Origin: Crocinitomicaceae bacterium
GTDB taxonomy: Bacteria > Bacteroidota > Bacteroidia > Flavobacteriales_D > Crocinitomicaceae
Assembly (NCBI GenBank): GCA_029247685.1
Contig: JAQWKT010000076.1
Span: forward strand, 1-42,654
DNA: 42,654 bases
Direction of reading: 5' to 3'
Part shown: piece after piece, positions 16,352 to 24,614 of the stretch
How the letters are laid out: each line of letters begins with the position of its first letter
Numbering within the stretch: the first letter of the stretch is position 1
Position numbers and translations under genes: made by a program
Notes under the pieces: generated by a model
What the model was told of the DNA's origin: nothing
Databases searched by the model: none
The model's input: only the letters and a program-made list of their open reading frames with translations

Positions 16352-17136
16352 GACAACTTCTTCTTTCACTATTTTTTTTCTCTCTTTTAATTTCATGTGA
16401 AAATAAAAAAAAGACTAATGATAAACACATTATAATAAATAATAAAAAAGAAAATAAAAAGAACGATTCTGTCCCCCATAGAGTTTATGATGAAATAGTT
16501 TTGGAATACGACAATAATGAAAGTCTGCTTGAAGGAAATAGCTTAACCTATGCAGAGAGAGATATTGAAAAAGACGTTACTATTTTCTTGGACCAATCAA
16601 GTAACAAAAAAGTAAAGATGGTATATACCATAAAAAACACAAGCTCACTTTATAAAGAAATTTTTACTTTTTACTTTTTAAATGAGAAAAAAATATGTAG
16701 TAAGAAACTTACTTCAAGCACAGATAGCATTGCAACATATTTAACAGAAACAATAAGTTATTATGATTCAACCGGCGTGTTTTTATCTAGAAAAAAATCC
16801 GGAATAATTGACAACTTTAATCGATCTAACCTCAAAACATGTAAAAAGCAATCTCATTCTCTTAAAGAAGCTGAAGATATTTTGGTGCAAACAGGTAAAT
16901 ATGAAACCCGTTTTAAATCCATCCTTAAAAACGAAAAGGATTATTACCTAATTGTTGGAGAAAATAAAAAAAATGGCGTCCATGCAGTTCTTAATGTTAT
17001 TAATCCGAATGCTGATTTTCTGAACCTGGATAAGAAAAAAAACATTGGCAAAAAGTTAACCCTTCAATTCGATAAAACCAAAAACGAAGACGACTGGTTT
17101 CAAAAACTAAATTCATTTGAATTTGAAAAAAAATAA
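16348..17136 (+). CDS. Predicted lipoprotein, unknown function
   Basis: The 262-residue product starts with a lipoprotein signal (MRQLLLSLFFFSLLISC, lipidated Cys17) followed by a Lys/Asn-rich linker. The rest is a mixed hydrophilic domain with no motif I recognise; it contains VYDEIVLEYDNNESLLEGNS and later VQTGKYETRFKSILKNEKDYYLI, which reads like beta-strands. The ATG overlaps the transporter stop by four bases (ATGA), so it is part of the coupled M61-propeller-EamA run. It is probably anchored in the inner or outer membrane. No function is assigned. Confidence 0.8.
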   Translation: MRQLLLSLFFFSLLISCENKKKTNDKHIIINNKKENKKNDSVPHRVYDEIVLEYDNNESLLEGNSLTYAERDIEKDVTIFLDQSSNKKVKMVYTIKNTSSLYKEIFTFYFLNEKKICSKKLTSSTDSIATYLTETISYYDSTGVFLSRKKSGIIDNFNRSNLKTCKKQSHSLKEAEDILVQTGKYETRFKSILKNEKDYYLIVGENKKNGVHAVLNVINPNADFLNLDKKKNIGKKLTLQFDKTKNEDDWFQKLNSFEFEKK

Positions 17137-17199
17137 TACTTATCTTTTTATTATATCTTTAGCGGAAGACATAATCAAAAAAAATGGCTACTTAATACT

Positions 17200-19941
17200 A
17201 TGAAAAAAATACTGACTTTTCTTTTTCTATTTTTAAACTTTTACGCCATAACTCAAGAAATGAGAGTAAATGGAGTGGTTTACGATTCGAGTGGAACACA
17301 AACCATTAAAAATGCCATGGTAATGGCTGTTCGTTTTAGCGACTCCCTTCTTCTGGATCATGCTAGAACAGATATTAATGGGCGTTTTGAGATAGGGGGT
17401 TTTGAAATAGACACCTTTTCTTTAATTATTGAACATCCAAATTTTGATGAGAAAATCTACTATATTTTTGGACATTCCGCAAATTATGAAATATCAATTC
17501 CATCTGTAATTATGCCCGATAAAGCCACAGAAATTGAAGAAGTGGTTATTTATGCCAATAAAAGCCCTATCTACTATCGTGGAGACACCTTGGTCTTCGT
17601 TGCTGATTCCTTTAAAGTAGCAGAAAATGCTGTAGTAGAAGACCTACTAAAGAAGCTTCCAGGGATAGAAGTAGATGATCAGGGGCGAATCAAATCACAA
17701 GGTGAAGATATAGACCAGGTTCTAGTAGATGGTGATGAGTTTTTTGGCTCGGATAATACCATTGCAACAAAAAACCTTGCCGCAAAGGGAATCGATAAAG
17801 TAGAAATTTATGAAAAAAGAAATGAAGACGCGTCAATTGGAGATGATGATGAAGAACTCAAAGTATTGGATTTAAAATTAAAGGATGCCTATAAGAAAGG
17901 TTATTTTGGGAAAATTGTTGGCGCAAGCGATTTTAGTCTGATTGAAGACAACCCTTTTTATGAAGGAGAATTCATGTTCAATCGATTTAGCAACAAACAA
18001 AAACTTTCCGTTTATGCACTTGGTTCCAATACCCCTAGATCAGATCTTTCATGGGCGGATAAGCAAAAATTTGGATTAAACAATGAGAACAATCGTGGAG
18101 GTGGTTGGGGTCAAGAAGATCAAAGCAATACCTCTGGTATCCCAAGAGCATTTAGAGCTGGAATTTATTTTAAAGACAAATTTGGTGAAAATGGCTCCAT
18201 TGGATTTAATTATACTTATTCTAGGATAGATTTAGATGCCTATTCCAATAGTTATTCTCAATATTTTCTTGCAGACACGACTTATTATTCATCCGATTCC
18301 ATTTCCGAAAAATCAACCAATGAGTCGCATGAAATTAATGTAGATTTAAGATTTAACTTGGACTCCTTAACCTCTGTGCAAATAAAACCAAGTTTTGGTT
18401 ATGATGTTGCGGAAAATCGATCGCATTCTATTTCTAATTTTTTAACCCAAAATGGGATTCAATCTTTAAATACAGATATCTTATACAAAACCAATTCAAC
18501 CGGTCTATCCAGTAGAGTGGAAACTAGTATAAAAAGAAAATTTAAAAAACCTCTAAGAGAATTAAAGGGAAAATATATCTTCACGCTTTCAGACAATAAA
18601 ACCGATGAAGATCTTCTTAGTTACTCAAATTATTACCTCCCCTTTTCTTTTATAGATAGCATTAATCAAGAAAAAACCAATAACAATGGTTCTACAAACC
18701 ATCGAACGATTTTAACCTATCTTGAACCGTTTGGAAAAAAATGGAAAATGGAATGGGAGTACTTGTCAGACTTTGGAGGATCTGACCAAAACAAAGAAAC
18801 TTACAATTTTGAAAATGGTGGGTATACCGACTTTGATGATTCTTTGTCAAATATTTTTAATTCTCAAAGACAACAACACCGTATAAGTGGTGGAATTCGA
18901 TATGAAAGCAGAAAGTTTCAAATAATGGGGGGCTTGGCTGCAAGAAATATTCAAATTCAAAATCAAAATCAAATAACAGGAATAAACATTGAACAAAACA
19001 TTAATAACTTATTGCCTAGATTTAAATTCACTTATAAGCCAAGCAAAACAAAAAGAATAACTCTAAACTACCGTACGAGTTCTAACCAACCAAGCATTTC
19101 CGATTTGCAACCTGTTCCAGACAATACCAATCCGAACCAAATTCAAATAGGTAATCCAAATCTAGAGCCTAATTATTCTAATATTCTAGATTTAAAAATG
19201 CGTTCCTTTGACATCTTTTCAAGAAGGTTTATGTGGGCTGGTATAAATGCTCGATTTACCAATAATGCTTTTGCAGATTCGACCAATTTTGACAATTATG
19301 GACGAACCATTTCTATGACAAAAAATGTAGATGGAAACATTACATCTTCTTTATATGCTGGTGGGTCATTTTCTTTCTTTTCAAACAAATTTAGTATCGT
19401 GCCAAATCTTGTTATGTCTTACCTAAAATACACCAACTTTATTAATAGCCAAGAAAATATTACCACTACAGCCCTCGCTAATGGAGGATTAACTTTTAAG
19501 TTTGATTTTGATTCTCTAACTTTTGATGTTGGCGCGAATTACACATATACTGCTCCATCAAGCTCTATTTCTAAAGCAGCAAGCAGGCCATTTTACATGC
19601 AATTTTACTCCTCTAATCTCGAATGGAGAATGCCTTATGGCCTTAAAGTTAAGCTTAGTACTAGATATACCATTAACTCTAATAGAACGGATGGGTTTAA
19701 TCAAAACATCTTTATCTTAAATGCCGAACTAAGCAAGGCATTTTTAAATAATCAAAACCTCATCTTATCTGTTCATGGAAATGACATTTTAAATCAAAAC
19801 CTTACTCTAGATAGAGTGGTAACCGCAAATGTAATCACCGACTATTACACCAATATTATCTCGCGGTATTTCTTGTTAAAACTTACTTTTAAATTTAATA
19901 ACAATGGCACCAAAGAAGAAGAATATAAGCATTGGGGTTAA
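17200..19941 (+). CDS. Outer-membrane beta-barrel protein with CarboxypepD_reg-like domain (TonB-receptor-like)
   Basis: The 913-residue protein has a signal peptide (MKKILTFLFLFLNFYAITQ), a carboxypeptidase-regulatory-like domain (about 22-105, VNGVVYDSSGT...DINGRFEIGGF), a plug-like segment (about 126-207; YYRGDTLVF, VEDLLKKLPGIEVDDQGRI, VLVDGDEFFG) and a large barrel to the C-terminus (LQPVPDNTNPNQIQIGNPNLEPNY region included). This is the outer-membrane beta-barrel family common in Bacteroidota. No obvious TonB box is visible, and no SusD gene follows, so it is not a classic SusC. The substrate is unknown. A possible -7 box TATCTTTA lies at 17154-17161. The GLPGLI gene begins 38 bases before its stop. 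Confidence 0.9.
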   Translation: MKKILTFLFLFLNFYAITQEMRVNGVVYDSSGTQTIKNAMVMAVRFSDSLLLDHARTDINGRFEIGGFEIDTFSLIIEHPNFDEKIYYIFGHSANYEISIPSVIMPDKATEIEEVVIYANKSPIYYRGDTLVFVADSFKVAENAVVEDLLKKLPGIEVDDQGRIKSQGEDIDQVLVDGDEFFGSDNTIATKNLAAKGIDKVEIYEKRNEDASIGDDDEELKVLDLKLKDAYKKGYFGKIVGASDFSLIEDNPFYEGEFMFNRFSNKQKLSVYALGSNTPRSDLSWADKQKFGLNNENNRGGGWGQEDQSNTSGIPRAFRAGIYFKDKFGENGSIGFNYTYSRIDLDAYSNSYSQYFLADTTYYSSDSISEKSTNESHEINVDLRFNLDSLTSVQIKPSFGYDVAENRSHSISNFLTQNGIQSLNTDILYKTNSTGLSSRVETSIKRKFKKPLRELKGKYIFTLSDNKTDEDLLSYSNYYLPFSFIDSINQEKTNNNGSTNHRTILTYLEPFGKKWKMEWEYLSDFGGSDQNKETYNFENGGYTDFDDSLSNIFNSQRQQHRISGGIRYESRKFQIMGGLAARNIQIQNQNQITGINIEQNINNLLPRFKFTYKPSKTKRITLNYRTSSNQPSISDLQPVPDNTNPNQIQIGNPNLEPNYSNILDLKMRSFDIFSRRFMWAGINARFTNNAFADSTNFDNYGRTISMTKNVDGNITSSLYAGGSFSFFSNKFSIVPNLVMSYLKYTNFINSQENITTTALANGGLTFKFDFDSLTFDVGANYTYTAPSSSISKAASRPFYMQFYSSNLEWRMPYGLKVKLSTRYTINSNRTDGFNQNIFILNAELSKAFLNNQNLILSVHGNDILNQNLTLDRVVTANVITDYYTNIISRYFLLKLTFKFNNNGTKEEEYKHWG

Positions 19942-20656
19942 TTCCTTTTTTTTAATTTTTGGAATTCTTTTCCCACTAGTTATTCAGGGGCAAATTGTCA
20001 CTTCCGGAAAAATCACCTTTGAGCGAAGAACCAATCTGCTCAAAAAATATGATGACCCAAGAATGGCCAAAAGAATCCCGAAAGACAAAAAAATCAAAAA
20101 AGAAAACTTTGTTTTAAGTTTTAATGAAGAAAAATCAAGCTTTAAACCCATTATAGAAGATGTTAAAAGCGATTGGACCGAATGGTTAACTTCAAAAAAC
20201 ACCTATTACCAAGACCTAAAAAAGAAAGAACAAGTGATTATGCTCGCCTTTATTGGAAAAGAAATCCCAATAAAAGACTCTTTGCCCGTTAGAAAATGGA
20301 AGATCACCAACAAGAAAAGAACCATTGGAGGGTATGAATGTCGACGTGCCATCTATGAAAAAAATGACTCCACTCGTATTTATGCCTGGTTTTCTACAGA
20401 TATTTCTCCTTCAGTTGGACCAGAAGGATTTTGCGGGCTCCCTGGAACCATTTTAGGAATAGCAACCGAAGATGGTGGAATTGTTTATTTCGCAAAAGAG
20501 ATTAAAGCTACAAAAATCAAAAAAGAAGAATTTAATTTCGATTTTGAAAAGAAAAAAGTGTATTCGCTTAGTGAATTTAAAAACAAAATTGAAAAGGAAT
20601 ATGCCAATTCTAAGTGGGGGAAAAACCTATATAACGATCTATTTAGATGGCTTTAA
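19904..20656 (+). CDS. GLPGLI family exported protein
   Basis: GLPGLI proteins are a Bacteroidota family of unknown function. The 250-residue product has an N-terminal hydrophobic export signal (about 9-30, SIGVNSFFLIFGILFPLVIQGQ), a GKITFERR opening strand, the central GGYECRRA segment and the signature around residue 178, here GLPGTIL. The ATG at 19904 overlaps the upstream barrel gene by 38 bases, an arrangement often seen for the family, which suggests that the two act together at the outer membrane. It converges on folB with seven bases between, without a terminator. Confidence 0.9.
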   Translation: MAPKKKNISIGVNSFFLIFGILFPLVIQGQIVTSGKITFERRTNLLKKYDDPRMAKRIPKDKKIKKENFVLSFNEEKSSFKPIIEDVKSDWTEWLTSKNTYYQDLKKKEQVIMLAFIGKEIPIKDSLPVRKWKITNKKRTIGGYECRRAIYEKNDSTRIYAWFSTDISPSVGPEGFCGLPGTILGIATEDGGIVYFAKEIKATKIKKEEFNFDFEKKKVYSLSEFKNKIEKEYANSKWGKNLYNDLFRWL

Positions 20657-20663
20657 TCGAGTT

Positions 20664-21014
20664 TCATCCTATTGAAATAGACACTTCATCAACATCTCCA
20701 TTTATAGGAGGAGAAAGTTTTCTAATTTTTACTTGCAAAGAAATGATCGCATCAAACTTTGTAAGCATTCTATCATAAATCCGTTGCCCAACATGCTCAA
20801 TCAGCTTGGATCTAATTGCCATTTCTTCTTTTACAATATTATTCACCAGAACATAATCAATGGTTTGATCTAAATTATCGGTTTTAGATGCTTTGGTAAA
20901 ATTGGTTTTGATAAAAACATCTACAATATAATTACCTCCAATTATTGCTTCTTCCTTTAAGCAACCATGATAAGCGTATAACTTAATTCCGTTAATTTCA
21001 ATGATGTTCTGCAT
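20664..21014 (-). CDS. folB: Dihydroneopterin aldolase
   Basis: FolB converts 7,8-dihydroneopterin to 6-hydroxymethyl-dihydropterin in folate synthesis. The 116-residue length is typical. Visible family features are IIEINGIKLYAYHGCLKEE at the N-terminus (catalytic Glu region), TIDYVLVNNIVKEEM, LIEHVGQRI and the C-terminal catalytic Lys in VKIRKLSPPI. The start overlaps the end of gltX by 17 bases, so it is probably translated from the gltX transcript. Confidence 0.95.
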   Translation of the reverse strand: MQNIIEINGIKLYAYHGCLKEEAIIGGNYIVDVFIKTNFTKASKTDNLDQTIDYVLVNNIVKEEMAIRSKLIEHVGQRIYDRMLTKFDAIISLQVKIRKLSPPINGDVDEVSISIG

Positions 21015-22533
21015 GAAGCATTTTTTTTATGGAATTTAATCCATTGTCCATTCTATTAAGCACTTCTTTTTGACCAAGAAAAGAAGAGATCTCAAACATT
21101 CCTGGGCCCATTGAAACCCCAGTAACTAAAATTCTAAATGGAAGCAAAACCTGGCCAATTTTTAATTGATTTTTTTCGACAAAGGACTTGAAGGTCAGTT
21201 CTATTTGATTTGCTGAAAAATTGGTGATTTTGGAAACTTCTTCACGCCAATTAAGCATTATTTCAGCAGTGTTTTCTTTCCATTTTTTAATAATCAATTT
21301 TGAATCAAAATCTGATGGTGCAGCTAATAAATAGTCCCCTTCGGATAAAATATCACCAAGAAAAGTAGCTCTTTCCTTCATAAGGGAAACGATTGTCGTT
21401 AATTTCTCTTTTTCAATTGAATTAGGGATTTCAGATTCTAACAAAGAAGCCAAAACCTCATTGGATTCGTTTCTTAAATATTGCTGTTGAAACCAACGTG
21501 TTTTGTCTGGATCAAATTTTGCTCCAGATTTAGAAACTCTATCCAAAGTGAATGATTCTACCAATTCATCAAGAGAAAAAATTTCCTGAGAAGTTCCAGG
21601 GTTCCATCCAAGAAAAGCCAACATATTAATAAAAGATTGTGGGAAGTAGCCCTTTTCTTTATAGCCAGAAAATAATTCCCCATCCGCTGTAGTCCAATTC
21701 ATTGGAAATACGGGAAAACCTAATCGGTCTCCATCTCTTTTTGATAATTTTCCATTGCCATCAGGTCTTAACAATAAAGGCAAGTGTGCGAATTCCGGAC
21801 ACTCCCAATTAAAAGCCCTATATAGCAAAACATGAAGAGGAGCGGAAGGAAGCCATTCTTCCCCTCTAATTACGTGTGTAATTTTCATTTGATGATCATC
21901 CACTATGTTCGCAAGATGATAAGTTGGCATTCCATCTGCTTTAAACAAAACCTTGTCATCAAGGTTGTTCGTGTTAACTACCACCCATCCTCTAATCGTA
22001 TCGTTGAAACGAAGTTCTTCATTTCTTGGCATTTTCATTCGAATAACATAAGGAGCTCCAGATGACAAAAGCCGATCCACCTCATCTTTTGGAAGAGTTA
22101 ATGAATTCTTCATGGTAGATCTGCTAACTCCATTATATTGCCAATTAGGCATCCCCATTTTTTTGGCTTGACTTCGCATTTGTTCAAGATCTTGAGAAGA
22201 GTCAAATGCATAATATGCATTTCCATTTTGGATTAATAAATCTGCATATTCTTTATATCTATCTTTTCGTTTTGACTGAACATATGGGCCAAATTCTCCA
22301 CCGATACCAGGACCTTCATCCGGGAAAATCCCACACCACTTTAAAGAATCTAAGATGTACTCTTGAGCTCCATCTACAAATCTTGTTTGATCTGTATCTT
22401 CAATACGAATAATGAATTTTCCTTTATTTTTTTTTGCAAATAAATAATTATAAAGAGCTGTTCTAACTCCTCCCATATGTAATGGGCCTGTTGGGGATGG
22501 TGCAAAACGAACACGAACCTGATTCTTTGACAT
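20998..22533 (-). CDS. gltX: Glutamyl-tRNA synthetase
   Basis: This class I synthetase charges tRNA-Glu in the cytoplasm. With ATG at 22533 it is 511 residues, starting MSKNQVRVRFAPSPTGPLHMGG, where HMGG is the HIGH-type signature; KLSKRDG is the KMSKS loop. The class-specific segments RIEDTDQTR, ADGMPTYHLANIVDD and HVIRGEEWL are present, followed by the anticodon-binding region (FLGWNPG...). A frame extended to 22551 lies within the promoter region and is not used. Since gatA is also in the window, this organism may make Gln-tRNA by amidation, although gltX discrimination cannot be read here. Confidence 0.97.
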   Translation of the reverse strand: MSKNQVRVRFAPSPTGPLHMGGVRTALYNYLFAKKNKGKFIIRIEDTDQTRFVDGAQEYILDSLKWCGIFPDEGPGIGGEFGPYVQSKRKDRYKEYADLLIQNGNAYYAFDSSQDLEQMRSQAKKMGMPNWQYNGVSRSTMKNSLTLPKDEVDRLLSSGAPYVIRMKMPRNEELRFNDTIRGWVVVNTNNLDDKVLFKADGMPTYHLANIVDDHQMKITHVIRGEEWLPSAPLHVLLYRAFNWECPEFAHLPLLLRPDGNGKLSKRDGDRLGFPVFPMNWTTADGELFSGYKEKGYFPQSFINMLAFLGWNPGTSQEIFSLDELVESFTLDRVSKSGAKFDPDKTRWFQQQYLRNESNEVLASLLESEIPNSIEKEKLTTIVSLMKERATFLGDILSEGDYLLAAPSDFDSKLIIKKWKENTAEIMLNWREEVSKITNFSANQIELTFKSFVEKNQLKIGQVLLPFRILVTGVSMGPGMFEISSFLGQKEVLNRMDNGLNSIKKMLHAEHH

Positions 22534-22548
22534 TTGTAATGTTTTTTG

Positions 22549-22556
22549 CAAATGTA
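22549..22556 (-). promoter_or_regulatory. -7 promoter box TACATTTG for gltX-folB
   Basis: Minus-strand TACATTTG matches TAnnTTTG exactly. Initiation near 22542 would leave a leader of about nine bases before the ATG at 22533. No -33 TTG at the normal distance was seen. Confidence 0.5.
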
Positions 22557-22625
22557 AACAGAAAAGAAGAATAGTTATAAAAAAATAAAATCGATTTATA
22601 AATTAATAAGCTAAAACATTTTATT

Positions 22626-22633
22626 TACATTTG
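22626..22633 (+). promoter_or_regulatory. -7 promoter box TACATTTG upstream of the saccharopine dehydrogenase-like gene
   Basis: The plus-strand TACATTTG is identical to the divergent gltX box 70 bases away. The expected start near 22640 leaves a leader of about 110 bases before the ATG at 22751, long for this window. Confidence 0.5.
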
Positions 22634-22638
22634 ATGCG

Positions 22639-22701
22639 ATGTTATCAAATCGAATAAAGAACTTAAATGTTATGCCTTGGATACTTACACCAGGGTTGTA
22701 G
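22639..22701 (+). CDS. Possible 20-residue leader peptide
   Basis: ATG at 22639 opens a 20-codon frame (MLSNRIKNLNVMPWILTPGL) ending in TAG at 22701, about 50 bases before the saccharopine dehydrogenase-like gene. Its ATG lies right where transcription from the TACATTTG box should begin, so it would be leaderless. It contains no run of a single amino acid and no following terminator hairpin. It may be a chance frame. Confidence 0.2.
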   Translation: MLSNRIKNLNVMPWILTPGL

Positions 22702-22750
22702 TTCTATTTAATCAATTTTACTTTTTAATTTTTATTTAATTCATATTATT

Positions 22751-23899
22751 ATGAGCAACATTATTGTATTAGGGGGAGGAATGGTAGGAAGCGCAATGGC
22801 CATTGACTTGGCTAAGAATCACCATGTTTTATTGACGGACATTAACGAACAGGTGTTAGATCGAGTTAAAGAAAAATGCAAGGCATTAGATACATTAACA
22901 TTCGATGCTTCAGATAAAGAAATGCTTCAAAAAACCATCACAAAATTTGACCTTGTTATTTCAGCTGTCCCTGGTTTTATGGGATACAATACCTTAAAAA
23001 ATATTATCGATGCAAAAATGAATGTAATAGACATTTCATTTTTCCCTGAAAACTCTTTAGATCTTGATTTACTTGCTAAAGAAAAAAATGTTACTGCTAT
23101 TGTGGATTGTGGGGTTGCTCCAGGAATGGACAACGTCATTCTAGGACATTATAACGAATGCTATAAGCTAAGTGACTTTGAGTGCTTAGTAGGCGGATTA
23201 CCAAAAGTTAAAAAATGGCCTTTTTGCTATAAAGCTCCATTTTCTCCAATTGATGTTATTGAAGAATACACAAGACCTGCAAGGTATGTCGAAAACAGTA
23301 AAATGATTGTAAGAGAACCTCTAACCGATTGTGAATTTGTCGATTTTGATGGGGTTGGGACACTTGAATCCTTTAATTCGGATGGACTTCGATCAATTAT
23401 CTTTACGATGCCTCATATACCAAACATGAAAGAAAAAACACTTCGTTATCCAGGACATGTAGAATATGTTCGTGTGCTTAAAGAAAGTGGATTTCTAGAC
23501 CAAGACACGATTAATGTAAATGGCACGGAAGTATCCAAAATGGATTTCACTTGCAAAATGCTATTTAAAGAATGGAAACTAGAAGAAAACGAGGAAGAAA
23601 TAACGGTAATGCGTGTTCGATTAATTGGAACAAATGAAAATGGAGAAAAAGAAGAAATCACTTATCATCTTCATGATGAGTTCTGCAAAAAAACAAACAC
23701 GTCCTCCATGGCAAGAACAACTGGTTATACCGCAACAGCAGCTGCAAACTTGTTTTTAGAAGGATTATTTAAAGAAAAAGGGGTGTTTCCTCCAGAACTT
23801 GTAGGAAAACATAAAGCTTGTTTTGATTATTTTATGACCTATTTAAAAGAAAGAAATATATCCTATAAAAAAACAATCCGTAAATTAAGTAACAAGTAA
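22751..23899 (+). CDS. Saccharopine dehydrogenase-like NAD(P)-dependent oxidoreductase
   Basis: The 382-residue protein has a Rossmann N-terminus (MSNIIVLGGGMVGSAMAIDLA, GGGMVG nucleotide loop), the family segments FDLVISAVPGFMGYNTL and VDCGVAPGMDNVI, and the C-terminal saccharopine dehydrogenase domain ending TGYTATAAANLFLEGLF. Such enzymes interconvert saccharopine and glutamate plus aminoadipate semialdehyde in lysine metabolism, although relatives act on carboxynorspermidine or other imines. Length fits the fungal Lys9/Bacteroidota type. The sirtuin gene follows after 25 bases on the same strand. The substrate is inferred from family only. Confidence 0.88.
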   Translation: MSNIIVLGGGMVGSAMAIDLAKNHHVLLTDINEQVLDRVKEKCKALDTLTFDASDKEMLQKTITKFDLVISAVPGFMGYNTLKNIIDAKMNVIDISFFPENSLDLDLLAKEKNVTAIVDCGVAPGMDNVILGHYNECYKLSDFECLVGGLPKVKKWPFCYKAPFSPIDVIEEYTRPARYVENSKMIVREPLTDCEFVDFDGVGTLESFNSDGLRSIIFTMPHIPNMKEKTLRYPGHVEYVRVLKESGFLDQDTINVNGTEVSKMDFTCKMLFKEWKLEENEEEITVMRVRLIGTNENGEKEEITYHLHDEFCKKTNTSSMARTTGYTATAAANLFLEGLFKEKGVFPPELVGKHKACFDYFMTYLKERNISYKKTIRKLSNK

Positions 23900-23924
23900 C
23901 AAAAAGTAGTTTTATTTTGGATTT

Positions 23925-24614
23925 ATGAAAGAAAAATTAGTTGTTTTTTCTGGAGCAGGAATGAGCGCCGAAAGCGGCATAAACACCTTTCGTGATTCAA
24001 ATGGATTATGGGAAAAATATGACATTTACGAAATAGCAACCCCAGAAGCTTGGAATAAAAACCCTGAACTTGTAACTGATTTTTACAACCAAAGAAGAAA
24101 AAACATCTTAAATGTAAAGGTAAATCAAGCCCATCTCGAAATTGCGAAGATGGAGAATCTTTTTGAGGTAACTGTTATTACACAAAACATTGATAATCTT
24201 CATGAACGTGCAGGATCATCGAATGTTGTTCATCTTCATGGTAACATTACACTTGCCAAATCATCAGGACCTAATCCCGAAAAAAAATACTACCCCATTA
24301 AAAGCTGGCGATTAACTAAAAATGATCTTTGCGAAGATGGATATAGATTAAGACCGCATGTTGTTTGGTTTGGGGAAACTGTTCCAATGCTTATGGAGGC
24401 ACAAAATATCATTGAACAAGCCGATTACTTTTTAGTGATCGGCACTTCTCTTCAAGTATATCCAGCTGCAGGTCTTGTACATCATGCCATAAAGGCTAAA
24501 AAGAAACTAATTCTTGATCCCAAAGTTTCAGAAATGCAGGTGCCTAATGATTTTTTGAAAATTGAAATGACTGCAACAAGTGGAATAATAGAGGCTCTAG
24601 ACTTAATGCGCTAA
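23925..24614 (+). CDS. Sir2-family NAD-dependent protein deacylase, zinc-less type
   Basis: Sirtuins remove acyl groups from lysine using NAD+. The 229-residue protein has the NAD-binding GAGMSAESGINTFRD (10-24), TQNIDNLHERAG (87-97), catalytic His105 (VVHLHG) and VIGTSLQVYPAAGL. Tyr54 and Arg57 (DFYNQRRK) are the YxxR pair of class III sirtuins (SIRT5/CobB), which favours succinyl or other acidic acyl groups. The four zinc Cys expected after the catalytic His are absent: only Cys136 lies in that stretch, where SSGPNPEKKYYP replaces the first pair. Its TAA overlaps the stop of the AsmA gene on the opposite strand. Confidence 0.93.
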   Translation: MKEKLVVFSGAGMSAESGINTFRDSNGLWEKYDIYEIATPEAWNKNPELVTDFYNQRRKNILNVKVNQAHLEIAKMENLFEVTVITQNIDNLHERAGSSNVVHLHGNITLAKSSGPNPEKKYYPIKSWRLTKNDLCEDGYRLRPHVVWFGETVPMLMEAQNIIEQADYFLVIGTSLQVYPAAGLVHHAIKAKKKLILDPKVSEMQVPNDFLKIEMTATSGIIEALDLMR

